From Candidatus Kapaibacterium sp. (lineage in GTDB: Bacteria; Bacteroidota; Ignavibacteria; Kapaibacteriales; UBA2268), in assembly GCA_023957315.1 (NCBI GenBank), contig JAMLHE010000011.1:37203-101202 (forward strand): DNA of 64,000 nt, given 5' to 3'. Positions 51,562 to 59,945 of the stretch are shown here, piece after piece (the first letter of the stretch is position 1; every line of letters begins with the position of its first letter). The position numbers and the translations under genes were made by a program. The notes under the pieces are model-generated. The model saw nothing but the letters and a program-made list of their open reading frames with translations. It searched no databases and was not told where the DNA came from.

Positions 51562-53732
51562 AGCATTCCCGAACGTTTACGCACAAACCATTCGACTGAC
51601 AGCAGCAAAATCGCAATTATCAACAACCAAGGCTGACTCCACAAGGCGAATTCGCTCCTTTCAGTAACGGGGCGAGCTTTGAAATTCTTGTGATTTTTAA
51701 TTGCATCCAACAATTCATTTGCATTATCGGGAGTGAAGAATTCGCCACCCGAAATATATGCCAAATTACGCAGCAAACTTGTATTCATTCTCAAATTTAG
51801 ATATTCCGCAGGAGTTTCCCCCACTGAAAATCTGCCGTCATCAGTGCCCAATAGATTTTGCCCCAATTTTGCAGTTCCCTTGAATTTGTGGTCACCCGCA
51901 GGTAAGGATTCCATTGCACCGAAATATCGCCCATTATTGATTGGCGACATAATTATGGTGCGAGTTTCATCCGGCGATTCAATTTGCAATTCAACTATCG
52001 CATTATCAACCGTTTGGTACGATGCATCATAAACTTGTGCAACGAATTCGATTCGTTCACCAACATTGTATAATTGTTTTGTAGGTTTTATGATGAGTTG
52101 CTTTGCCTTATCTTTCAATGACAGCCAACGAATTGAATTTTCCATAAACAGCGTAAATATATCCGTCGCTTCGTTTCGCCCGCGAGAAACTTCCAGAGCA
52201 TGTCCGACTAATTTCCATCGGAATAATCCGTAGCCCATCACTGCAATACTCTTTGTTTGCTGGAACTCACGGGTCATGATTAAAGGCTCTGCAATCGGAA
52301 CATTGTTCACTTTCATCGAAGCCACAAGTTCGGATTCCGATTTGATTCTGACAAAAGTCTCAGTTTTATATATTGGTGGCAAATTATTCCATAAAGTCAA
52401 ATCTTCATCTGTACCGTTGATTCTAATCAAAGGATTGGACAAGGCTCTCGGATTGAGGTCAACATTGACCATGAATTCTTTTGCTCGAGAGGAAGCAACA
52501 TTGAATGGCAAAAATTCTTCGAACTTTTTGAGTTTAGTGTAATCAGTTTCCCGTCCGGCAATAAATAATATTGATTTACCTTTGGAAATGTGGTTTACCA
52601 AATTCTGTATCGTTGCATCGGAAGTGTTGATTGTTGGGAAATTTACGAAAATAAAGACTTCGGTTTCGTTCAAATCTTTTTGAGTTGGCTCATTATAAAA
52701 GCTCGTTCCCAAACTTTGGATGAACTCTCTGATTTCGATGCCTTCCTGATTTTTAATCGCATTTTTAATGAACGAAATATCTGCCACAGCCGAACCCGAG
52801 AAAAATGAAATAATTCTCTTGTTCTTGAGCACTTTAACATATTTCGCCATTTGATTATTTTTGTGTGTAATCTCACCTGCGAGATTTTCCACTTTGATGC
52901 TCAATTTTTTGTTGCCTTCGGTTTTCGGCTCGTAGGTAAAATCAACCGAATATTCAGTCCTATTCGGAGTCAATTCAACGCTTGTTTCGCCAATTGAAAT
53001 ATTTTCCTCGAACAATTGCACCTTTACACTTTTGCCTTCAAAGCCATTTGCATCAAATCTGAGATTGACAGGAACTTTGTCGTTGATATAAACTGCGTCA
53101 TTTGTGATTATGTTGACTATCGCAACATCTTTGGGATATGTCGAATCCCCAATTCCAACAATGAAAATCGGTTTACCAAGTCGCTCGGCTGTATAAATAG
53201 GATTGTCGCCACTATTGAATGCACCATCTGTAAATATTACGATGCTACGCAAATTTTCATCGGTCATTGAGCGATTAACATTGCCCAAAGCATTTGATAA
53301 ATCTGTATTACTGCCGTCCAATTCTAACGCATCAAAATCAAATCCCTCGCTTTCTTGAACTGAACTCGAAAATTTCCGCACGATTAAGTCATCCTTCAGT
53401 TGCTCCAATTGCGAATCTTCCATAGATTTCTTATAGCCCGGTTTGCGGTCACCACCTGCATCATCTAATGACATCGAAAGCGAATTGTCCAACATTGCTA
53501 CTACGACGGGCTCCTTCATGCTGCCACGGATAGCAGTATAAACCGGCTCGAATAATGCGAAAAGCAAGAGAACCAAAGCCACAGACCGCATGACCATTAG
53601 AAGGGTTTTACGGGCAGGAGTGATTTCAGGAACAGTTTTGCGATATGACCAAATCGAAAATGCTATCAAAGCCAGCGAAATTATGATTAATACTGCCCAA
53701 CTGCCACTTATCCCGAAATAATATGAATTCAT
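51558..53732 (-). CDS. VWA-domain membrane protein
   Basis: The 724-residue protein has two N-terminal membrane helices (about 12-28 and 45-62). A VWA domain with MIDAS motif DNSLSMS follows near residue 80 (then VIFTDGAFNSGDN and IVGIGDS). A long beta-rich region follows, and one C-terminal helix (WLLIIAILLLSVEWFV) precedes a basic end. This layout resembles the BatA/BatB-like and glutamine-amidotransferase-like VWA membrane proteins of Bacteroidota, which act in the envelope. It converges with the ABC exporter; its 3' end overlaps that gene. The Mg-binding residues are intact. Function is not known. Confidence 0.8.
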   Translation of the reverse strand: MNSYYFGISGSWAVLIIISLALIAFSIWSYRKTVPEITPARKTLLMVMRSVALVLLLFALFEPVYTAIRGSMKEPVVVAMLDNSLSMSLDDAGGDRKPGYKKSMEDSQLEQLKDDLIVRKFSSSVQESEGFDFDALELDGSNTDLSNALGNVNRSMTDENLRSIVIFTDGAFNSGDNPIYTAERLGKPIFIVGIGDSTYPKDVAIVNIITNDAVYINDKVPVNLRFDANGFEGKSVKVQLFEENISIGETSVELTPNRTEYSVDFTYEPKTEGNKKLSIKVENLAGEITHKNNQMAKYVKVLKNKRIISFFSGSAVADISFIKNAIKNQEGIEIREFIQSLGTSFYNEPTQKDLNETEVFIFVNFPTINTSDATIQNLVNHISKGKSILFIAGRETDYTKLKKFEEFLPFNVASSRAKEFMVNVDLNPRALSNPLIRINGTDEDLTLWNNLPPIYKTETFVRIKSESELVASMKVNNVPIAEPLIMTREFQQTKSIAVMGYGLFRWKLVGHALEVSRGRNEATDIFTLFMENSIRWLSLKDKAKQLIIKPTKQLYNVGERIEFVAQVYDASYQTVDNAIVELQIESPDETRTIIMSPINNGRYFGAMESLPAGDHKFKGTAKLGQNLLGTDDGRFSVGETPAEYLNLRMNTSLLRNLAYISGGEFFTPDNANELLDAIKNHKNFKARPVTERSEFALWSQPWLLIIAILLLSVEWFVRKRSGML

Positions 53733-53794
53733 TTATGTATTTTCCGATTTTAAAATTTTGTTCATCAAGTACTAATCAATAACGTTGTAGTGTG

Positions 53795-54100
53795 CTATTT
53801 CTTTTGATTCTCAGCCAATAGTTGCATTGCAATTGACTCAAATTCTGTTTCTAAATCCATTTCCGAAATTTGCTTTCCGGCTCTCGAATACCAATACTCG
53901 GCATTCCAAATATCGCCTTCTTTGCGGTGCAAGTAAGCATGTACCCAAGCTGCATTCTTGCTGCCGAGATTTTGTACGATATTATGAGCCATGTCCCAAT
54001 TCCCCTTGTAATCATACCAAAGCGCCTCAAGTTCCTTGCTGAAATCGCTACTCGGAGCATCAGTCATGAATATTTGAGCTATATCGTTTTTGGATTTCAT
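53795..54100 (-). CDS. conserved hypothetical protein
   Basis: The 101-residue protein contains EALWYDYKGNWDMAHNIVQ and AAWVHAYLHRKEGDIWNAEY, followed by WYSRAG. This helical pattern recurs in small proteins across several phyla and has no known function as far as I can say. It lies upstream of the VWA gene on the same strand (62-base gap) and diverges from the OPT transporter. Confidence 0.75.
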   Translation of the reverse strand: MKSKNDIAQIFMTDAPSSDFSKELEALWYDYKGNWDMAHNIVQNLGSKNAAWVHAYLHRKEGDIWNAEYWYSRAGKQISEMDLETEFESIAMQLLAENQKK

Positions 54101-54267
54101 TTCAAATTTGTAATATTAATTTTATATAGACGAATAAAAGCAATAAAATGTGACTAATTTGCCACTTTTTACTAAACATTTCTTGCAAATATGATGAATC
54201 TTTCTTAATTTAGAAAAATTGAAATGTCAATTTGAAAAAATGATTTTTAATCAATTTAGGAGAAATA

Positions 54268-56262
54268 ATGTCAGAGAAAAAATTTGTACCGTTCGTTTCA
54301 CCTGATTCCAATATGCTTGAGTTTTCAGTCAAAGCATTGCTCATCGGCTTAGTGATGTGCGTCATCTTGGGTGCTGCTAATGCGTACTTGGGTCTGAAAG
54401 CAGGTATGACAATCGCTGCGACCTATCCTGCGGCTGTAATTGGAATGGCTGTACTCAGAGCCTTCAAGGGAACAATCTTAGAAGAAAATTTTGCTCGTAC
54501 AGTTGGCTCTATTGGCGAATCTGTCGCCGCCGGTGCTATTTTTACATTGCCTGCCTTTTTCATAGCAGGTATATGGACCGATTTCTACACTCCGACTAAT
54601 TATTTGATAGCGGCTGCTATCATGACTGTTGGTGGTGTACTTGGTATTATGTTTGTCGCTTTGTTACGCCGAATTATGGTTGATGACAAAGAGCTTCCTT
54701 TCCCCGAATCTGTCGCTGCGGGAGAAATTCACAAAGCAGGTCAAACCGGAACCGGCGGCAGTAAATTCTTGTTCATCGCAATGATTGGCGGTGCTTTAAT
54801 CAAAACGCTTGGCGAAATGAAATTATTCTTGTCAAGTTTCAAGCACTTTTTCGTTTTCTCACCTCAAACTATTCCCGGAACAACTTTTGTCGGCTCAGGA
54901 GGATTGCTCTTTACTTCGATGACTATCAGCCCTGCATATATGGGTGTAGGATACATTATCGGACCTAAGCTCGCAGGTCTTGCTTTTGGTGGTGGATTGA
55001 TTGCCTGGGGCTTGTTGACACCGATTATTCAGTATTTTATTCAACCTCACTATGCCGGAGATGGTATTCTGACAGCACAAACTGTTTGGAACAACATCGT
55101 GCGTCCGATTGCAATCGGCGGTATGTTAGTAGGTGCTACTTACACATTGTTCCGTATGCGGAACAGTTTGATGACAGGTATTGCTCGCTCTGTCGGCGAT
55201 GTGAAAAAAGCCGCAAGCGGACAAAATGTTGACCAAATCAGAACCGAGCGCGACATCAGCTTTACATGGATTTTAGTTGGTATCGCATTCGTTGCTATTT
55301 CTACTTTTTTCATCACATATCAAGTATTCAACACTTCATTTTTGATAGCTTTCGTCGCTGCAACTGTAATGATAATCTTGGCATTCTTCTTTGCCGCAGT
55401 TTCGGGCTATCTCGTTGGGATTATGGGCTCGAGTAATAACCCAATCAGTGGACTTACGCTGACTGCCCTCGTCGTTACTGCTCTGATTCTCGTAGCATTA
55501 GGCGCCACAGGCAACGAAGGTGTTGCAGCAGTACTCGGTGTTGCTGCAATCGTTTGCGTTGCTGCTGCAGTAGCCGGAGAAATGCTCCAAGACTTAAAAG
55601 TAGGACATATTCTTGGCGGTACTCCTTGGAAAATGCAAGTTGGTGACATTATCGGCGTTGTAGTTGCAAGTGCTATACTTTTCATTCCACTATTCATCTT
55701 GCACGAAGGCGATATCGCAACGGGGCTAAAAGAAGGCTATGTCGGTGGTTTCGGTAGCAAGGAATTGCCCGCACCTCAAGCAAGTTTGATGGCGATGCTC
55801 TCGCAAGGTATTGTTGGTGGCAACATGACCTGGCCCCTCATCATTGTGGGTATGCTCATGGGATTAGCGATGATTTTGATTCGCGCCGGAAGTCCGATGC
55901 TTATCAGCGTTGGTATGTATCTGCCATTTGGAACCGTATTTGCCATTTTTACAGGTGGCGTTATCAAAGGTGTGCTTGATTGGCTCACCAATAAATATAA
56001 TATGAATGAGGCGCAAAAAGTTCGTGTGGAAAACATCGGAGTGCTGCTCGCTGCCGGATTTATTGCCGGTGAAGCCCTGATTGGCTTGCTCTTTGCGGGA
56101 TTTGCCTTTGCAGAAATCGAGTTGTTCAATTTCTTTGCGCAACCTTCATTCCTCGTCAGTATAGTTGTATTGCTAATTATAGCTGCAGCTTTGATTTATC
56201 TGCCATTCAAAAATGCGGGTAGTCCTGACGAACCTGCTCCCCCTTCAGCCGGTGGGCATTAA
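54268..56262 (+). CDS. OPT-family oligopeptide transporter
   Basis: The 664-residue inner-membrane protein has about 14-16 hydrophobic helices and the OPT signatures: ANAYLGLKAGMTIAATYPAA near residue 40, FARTVGSIGESVAAGAIFT, and FPESVAAGEIHKAGQ. OPT proteins import oligopeptides or metal chelates using the proton gradient. An AGGAG site lies 8 bases before the ATG, and a terminator follows the stop. Confidence 0.93.
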   Translation: MSEKKFVPFVSPDSNMLEFSVKALLIGLVMCVILGAANAYLGLKAGMTIAATYPAAVIGMAVLRAFKGTILEENFARTVGSIGESVAAGAIFTLPAFFIAGIWTDFYTPTNYLIAAAIMTVGGVLGIMFVALLRRIMVDDKELPFPESVAAGEIHKAGQTGTGGSKFLFIAMIGGALIKTLGEMKLFLSSFKHFFVFSPQTIPGTTFVGSGGLLFTSMTISPAYMGVGYIIGPKLAGLAFGGGLIAWGLLTPIIQYFIQPHYAGDGILTAQTVWNNIVRPIAIGGMLVGATYTLFRMRNSLMTGIARSVGDVKKAASGQNVDQIRTERDISFTWILVGIAFVAISTFFITYQVFNTSFLIAFVAATVMIILAFFFAAVSGYLVGIMGSSNNPISGLTLTALVVTALILVALGATGNEGVAAVLGVAAIVCVAAAVAGEMLQDLKVGHILGGTPWKMQVGDIIGVVVASAILFIPLFILHEGDIATGLKEGYVGGFGSKELPAPQASLMAMLSQGIVGGNMTWPLIIVGMLMGLAMILIRAGSPMLISVGMYLPFGTVFAIFTGGVIKGVLDWLTNKYNMNEAQKVRVENIGVLLAAGFIAGEALIGLLFAGFAFAEIELFNFFAQPSFLVSIVVLLIIAAALIYLPFKNAGSPDEPAPPSAGGH

Positions 56263-56289
56263 GCCGATTATTTAGCATTGTACTTTCAT

Positions 56290-56320
56290 GGGTTGTCCTA
56301 TTTTGGGCAACCCTTTTTTT
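56290..56320 (+). terminator. rho-independent terminator after the OPT gene
   Basis: A GGGTTG / CAACCC stem (extended by G-U pairs around GTCC / GGGC) is followed by seven or more T. Confidence 0.85.
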
Positions 56321-56414
56321 GTCCATTAGCTTTTACCCTTAAGATTTTTTGCAGTGCGAAATTATTCGTATATTTGCAGTCCGATATAGGGCATTTTTAG
56401 CAAATATCGAGGTT

Positions 56415-56491
56415 CGGGATGTAGCGCAGCCCGGTAGCGCACCACTTTGGGGTAGTGGGGGTCGGCGGTTCAAATCCGCCCATTCCGACCA
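56415..56491 (+). tRNA. tRNA-Pro (anticodon GGG)
   Basis: The cloverleaf reads clearly. The acceptor CGGGATG pairs with CATTCCG, and the D-stem is GCGC/GCGC. The anticodon stem CCACT/AGTGG encloses loop TTGGGGT, so positions 34-36 are GGG with G37. The T-stem is GGCGG/CCGCC with TTCAAAT. The 3' ACCA is encoded. Length is 77 bases. It reads CCC and CCU codons. Confidence 0.95.
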
Positions 56492-56510
56492 AAACAAAAA
56501 CCCATTCATG

Positions 56511-56537
56511 TAGGGACAGAACAGCGTTCTGTCCCTA
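56511..56537. repeat. 27-base inverted repeat touching the 3' end of the RhuM-Fic gene
   Basis: Perfect 12-base arms TAGGGACAGAAC / GTTCTGTCCCTA flank AGC. The stop codon of the minus-strand gene (56535-56537) lies in the right arm. A partial relative (GAACGCTGTTGCAGTCCCTA) occurs near 59850. Confidence 0.8.
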
Positions 56538-57515
56538 TATAATTTTATCATGGAGCATGATATTGACGATGTTGATAATAAGTTCCCTCTCATTTGGTTT
56601 ACTGTTTGCGATAAGTAGAGTAAGTGATGCCAACAAATTATTATCAAGTGTCAAAAGTGACAATTTATCGCATTTTTCAAGAAAGTAAATAAAAACTACT
56701 GCAGCAATACGCTTGTTTCCATCTACAAATGAATGATTCTTTACTAAAAAATAAAGCAAATTTATAGCTTTATTAAGTATCGAAGGATATAAATCCTTTC
56801 CGTTGAAAGTCTGATAAATAGCTGAAATTGAGCTTTTCAAAGATTCATCTTTCTCTCTGCCAAACAAATCCAAATCTCCTGATTTCTGTTTCATTTTTAA
56901 AATAATATCAATAACTTCATCATATTCTAATCGGTAAGCTGATTCAACAGTATTCTCAAAAAACTTTATTCGTTGATTATCATAATCATCAAGAATCATT
57001 AACGCTGAGGAGTATTTGTCAAGGAGTTGTAGGAATCCAATTTTTGATTCAGATTCAATTTCAGATGATAAAGTCAAATCAGTTATCAACTTAATAGCAT
57101 CATTAAGATTCTTTAGTTTATCTCGTTCTTTTCTTAGAATCGAATCATTTAATGCATAACCTTGTAATAAATAATTTTTCAAAACATTATTAGCCCAAAT
57201 CCTGAATTGTGTTCCCTGCTTTGAATTTACTCGATAACCAACGGAGATAATTACATCTAAGTTGTAAAATTTAATTTTCCTCAGTATCTCTCTACCGCCT
57301 TCGATTTGAACTTGTGGTATTTTTACACAAGTTGAAGACTCCTCCAATTCACCCGTGGCAAAAATGTTTTGCAAATGTCTGACAATGGAGGTCCTTTCAG
57401 TCTGAAAAAGGGCTTCCATTTGATATTGGTTTAACCATAAAGACTCATCCTGCAATCTCACTTCTACTTGTGTTTTGCTGTCAGATGATTGATATATTAC
57501 AATCTCGCCTTTCAA
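56535..57515 (-). CDS. RhuM-family protein fused to a Fic/DOC domain
   Basis: The 326-residue protein starts like virulence protein RhuM: GEIVIYQSSDSKTQVEVRL, QYQMEALFQTERTSIVRHL, then YNLDVIISVGYRVNSKQGTQ and FRIWANNVLKNYLLQGYAL. The C-terminal third is a Fic/Doc domain with the catalytic motif HSFVDGNKR (HxFxDGNxR), which transfers AMP or phosphate to target proteins. The start is TTG after an AAGAAG stretch; no in-frame ATG is available. It lies next to tRNA-Pro but without integrase or phage genes. The RhuM-Fic combination is known in many genomes and is probably a toxin-like or defence-like module. No inhibitory alpha-inh motif was recognised. Confidence 0.85.
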   Translation of the reverse strand: MKGEIVIYQSSDSKTQVEVRLQDESLWLNQYQMEALFQTERTSIVRHLQNIFATGELEESSTCVKIPQVQIEGGREILRKIKFYNLDVIISVGYRVNSKQGTQFRIWANNVLKNYLLQGYALNDSILRKERDKLKNLNDAIKLITDLTLSSEIESESKIGFLQLLDKYSSALMILDDYDNQRIKFFENTVESAYRLEYDEVIDIILKMKQKSGDLDLFGREKDESLKSSISAIYQTFNGKDLYPSILNKAINLLYFLVKNHSFVDGNKRIAAVVFIYFLEKCDKLSLLTLDNNLLASLTLLIANSKPNERELIINIVNIMLHDKII

Positions 57516-57601
57516 TTCGATACTTCTTCTTTGTAATATAAAAAATTATTACAAAAATAGGGTTTATTCTGTGAAGAGAAGAAAAAATTTTGAAAATTAT
57601 A

Positions 57602-57783
57602 TGTTCCCGTCAGTTGATAATATAGACGAAACCTTCGGAAGGTTTCGAACCTTCGGAAGGTTAGGAAAGCATCCCTTCTCATGTCCCGTCAGTTGTTATA
57701 ATTTACGGATAGGGATAAATCTGTAGTATAGTCGTTAGTTGTAACAAAGATGATACACTTACTTTGGAACAACTGACGGTACA
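57602..57783. repeat. intergenic cluster of short inverted and direct repeats
   Basis: CCCGTCAGTTG occurs at about 57606 and 57685, and its complement CAACTGACGG near 57770. Between the first two are two copies of the palindrome AACCTTCGGAAGGTT (57630-57644, 57648-57662). This fills the 300-base gap between the RhuM-Fic gene and the T9SS cargo gene; no ORF is present. Confidence 0.75.
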
Positions 57784-57813
57784 GTAGCAACTTTTGTCTC
57801 AATATCAAAGACA

Positions 57814-59295
57814 CTACATCTTCACAAACATTTGCGTCCGGCTGCCAATACGGAGATAATACACACCTCGAGGCAGATGCGAAATATCAATTCTTATATT
57901 GCCGCTCCCTGAGCCTGTCGAAGGGTGAGCAGACGGGGTGGTGATAACACATTCTCCAAGCGTATTGAAGATTTTGATGTCAGTAACTTCATCAACCCCA
58001 CGGTTAACCGTAGGGTTGATATCTACGGCTATTTCAATATATTCGCTTGCGGGGTTAGGGAAAATATTGTACTGCAATTCATCAGCTCTTTCATTAACGC
58101 TTGTAGCAATATCGAATGTAAATTTGTATAATAAATGAGCTGCCCAAGTATTTCGTAGGAATATTGTATTTTTATTCAAGTAGGTGCCTGCATTTGGAGT
58201 TAATTGCATTATACTATTAACAAATTTAGGAAATTCTATCCAATCTTTTCCTCCATTGTTTGTTATAAATTGCCGTCCTCCTGAATAATTCAGCCAAATA
58301 TTATCGTCATCATAATATATGAATGACGCCAAGTAAATACGCTCTGCATCCGCTTTTGTGATGAAGCTCCCAATATTAATTTTATTCCATGATATCCAAC
58401 CATCTTTGGTATTTATCAGAAATATTTCCTGCTTAATAGTGCTATCATTTACCTCAGTTATTTCAAAGCTTGGAAACCATGCAACATTTTTGCTAGTGTA
58501 TTTTACAGAGACATTTTTGAAAGGAATTTCGAATGAATTCCACGTTATACCGGAATTAAGAGTATGATAATTATAAATTATGGAAATTAAACTATCTTCT
58601 TGAACTTTTTGATAATGATTAACATTAAAATGATATTCTTTATCGTTGTAAATTCTTAAATTATATATATATGAGCTATCTTGAATAGCTGATAATGGTA
58701 TCTCTTCCCATGAAATATTTGTTTTCGAAAATTTAAAAATACCCTTTCTGGTAGATGTCTTTTTTCTAAAATCCCAGTTTGTCCCGAGAATATATAGATT
58801 TCCCAATTCATCGAATTGTGGAGAACTAAGCAAAAGTTTTTCAGGAAAATTGTTTACCTCCCATGTTTCTCCAAAATCATAAGACATCATATACACTCCT
58901 GTATCAGCCGGAGGTTGTGGTCCAAAAAGTGCAAGATACGGTTGGGTGGTAATGCAAATGAAATCACCATAGCAGCTAATTCCGGTTACATTAGGTGGAG
59001 CTATGCCTTTCATTACCCAACGGTCGTATATGTCAATCTCACTTATTAATTCCCATGAATCACCTGCATTTGAAGTCCGAAATATATAAAATTCATAATC
59101 TTGATTTCTAATGAGAGCAACCCCATTTAGTGAATCTTTGAAGGTAATACCATTAAATGTTTTAGCTCCATCGGAAATTTGAAAATCCGCTACTTGCTTT
59201 ATTTCATAATCTACAATTGGGCTGCTGAAAGCATTAAGAGTTGAACCAATAAGGTTTGCTAAGATGAAAGCGAATAGAAGTATAAATTTTTTCAT
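57814..59295 (-). CDS. secreted WD/BNR-like protein with T9SS type A sorting domain
   Basis: The 493-residue protein has a signal peptide (FILLFAFILANLIGSTLNAF). A beta-propeller-like body of repeats with aromatic/Trp turns follows, such as SNAGDSWELI, DFGETWEVN and NGGKDWIEF, typical of YCF48/BNR units. A T9SS domain occupies the last 85 residues (YNIFPNPASEYIEI, DIKIFNTLGECV, GVYYLRIGSRTQMFVKM). Two low-complexity in-frame inserts interrupt the sorting domain: NPTVNRGVDE, and PSTGSGSG with flanks. Both are encoded by short dispersed repeats. Enzyme function is not indicated. Confidence 0.85.
   Translation of the reverse strand: MKKFILLFAFILANLIGSTLNAFSSPIVDYEIKQVADFQISDGAKTFNGITFKDSLNGVALIRNQDYEFYIFRTSNAGDSWELISEIDIYDRWVMKGIAPPNVTGISCYGDFICITTQPYLALFGPQPPADTGVYMMSYDFGETWEVNNFPEKLLLSSPQFDELGNLYILGTNWDFRKKTSTRKGIFKFSKTNISWEEIPLSAIQDSSYIYNLRIYNDKEYHFNVNHYQKVQEDSLISIIYNYHTLNSGITWNSFEIPFKNVSVKYTSKNVAWFPSFEITEVNDSTIKQEIFLINTKDGWISWNKINIGSFITKADAERIYLASFIYYDDDNIWLNYSGGRQFITNNGGKDWIEFPKFVNSIMQLTPNAGTYLNKNTIFLRNTWAAHLLYKFTFDIATSVNERADELQYNIFPNPASEYIEIAVDINPTVNRGVDEVTDIKIFNTLGECVITTPSAHPSTGSGSGNIRIDISHLPRGVYYLRIGSRTQMFVKM
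57907..57930. repeat. dispersed repeat inside a T9SS domain (PSTGSGSG insert)
   Basis: The stretch reads CCTGAGCCTGTCGAAGGG on the plus strand, a short element I recognise as scattered widely in bacterial genomes. It is translated in frame as part of the loop SAHPSTGSGSG between strands of the sorting domain. Confidence 0.6.
57991..58020. repeat. 30-base inverted repeat inside a T9SS domain
   Basis: ATCAACCCCACGGTT and AACCGTAGGGTTGAT are complementary at 14 of 15 positions. The element encodes the insert NPTVNRGVD in the sorting domain. Confidence 0.75.
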
Positions 59296-59893
59296 AATTT
59301 AAAACTTTATAATTGTTAAACATAATTTACAAAATTGAAAATCGCAACACTTGGGAATGGGGTGTTCATCGCACAATCATAAGCAAGCTCTCTCGCAAAT
59401 GAGTGGATTCGATATAAGCCCTATGTCGCAAATTCTCATTATCAAATTTCCATTTTGAAATTGAACTCTTTCATATATGTAATAAACAAGTCAAAGTTCG
59501 TTTTGTTACATTTCGTTGAAAAAAAAATTGAAAAAAGTTTCAAATTTCATGTCCCGTCTTTATTATAAAAACGGGAAACTTTTTGTCATTCTGAGCGAAG
59601 CGAAGAATCCATGAATTTTTCAAAGCTTCATTCTTCGACTTCGTCTCAGAATGACCAATACAATTCTTTGCGTTCTTTGCGGTTCTTTCTTTGCGAACTT
59701 TGCGGTTAAATGTTTTGGTTTTGATTTTAATCCTGTCCATCCTGCAATCTTGATAATCGTGTTCAAGATGGGCTTTGCGATTAAATTGTATTCTGTCTTG
59801 TCCTAAACTTCTCCACCCACGAATAAATTCATGGGCTATGTTTTAAAAAGAACGCTGTTGCAGTCCCTACAAATAAATTGTGGTTAAATAAAA
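59296..59893. other. long intergenic region made mostly of short dispersed repeats
   Basis: No gene is seen. The region holds a 71-base MITE-like element (59585-59655), TTTGCGGTT-type repeats (about 59665-59712), a CCTGTCCATCCTG...TTGATAATCGTG repeat (about 59735-59762), and a GAACGCTGTTGCAGTCCCTA piece near 59850 related to the inverted repeat at 56511. The part 59296-59580 shows nothing clear. Confidence 0.6.
59585..59655. repeat. 71-base MITE-like element with terminal inverted repeats
   Basis: It starts GTCATTCTGAGCGAAGCGAA and ends CTCAGAATGAC. The outer 11 bases are perfectly complementary and the arms extend to about 25 bases with small differences. It encodes nothing. Confidence 0.75.
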
Positions 59894-59927
59894 AAAAATG
59901 GCTGCTCCAATCGGAACAGCCATTTTT
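59894..59927 (-). terminator. rho-independent terminator of the M3 peptidase gene
   Basis: An AAAAATGGCTG / CAGCCATTTTT stem with a loop of about 12 bases sits just beyond the minus-strand stop at 59946. The A-run before 59901 gives the U-tract on the minus strand. Confidence 0.85.
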
Positions 59928-59945
59928 GTAAATATTGTTTTGTAA

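Noticed and set aside
56415..57515. Genomic island integrated at tRNA-Pro
   Set aside because: No integrase, no direct repeat of the tRNA 3' end and no phage genes are visible within the window.
57925..58138. Plus-strand frames over the T9SS domain of the minus-strand cargo gene
   Set aside because: They overlap a clear sorting domain and the inserted repeats; no start signal.
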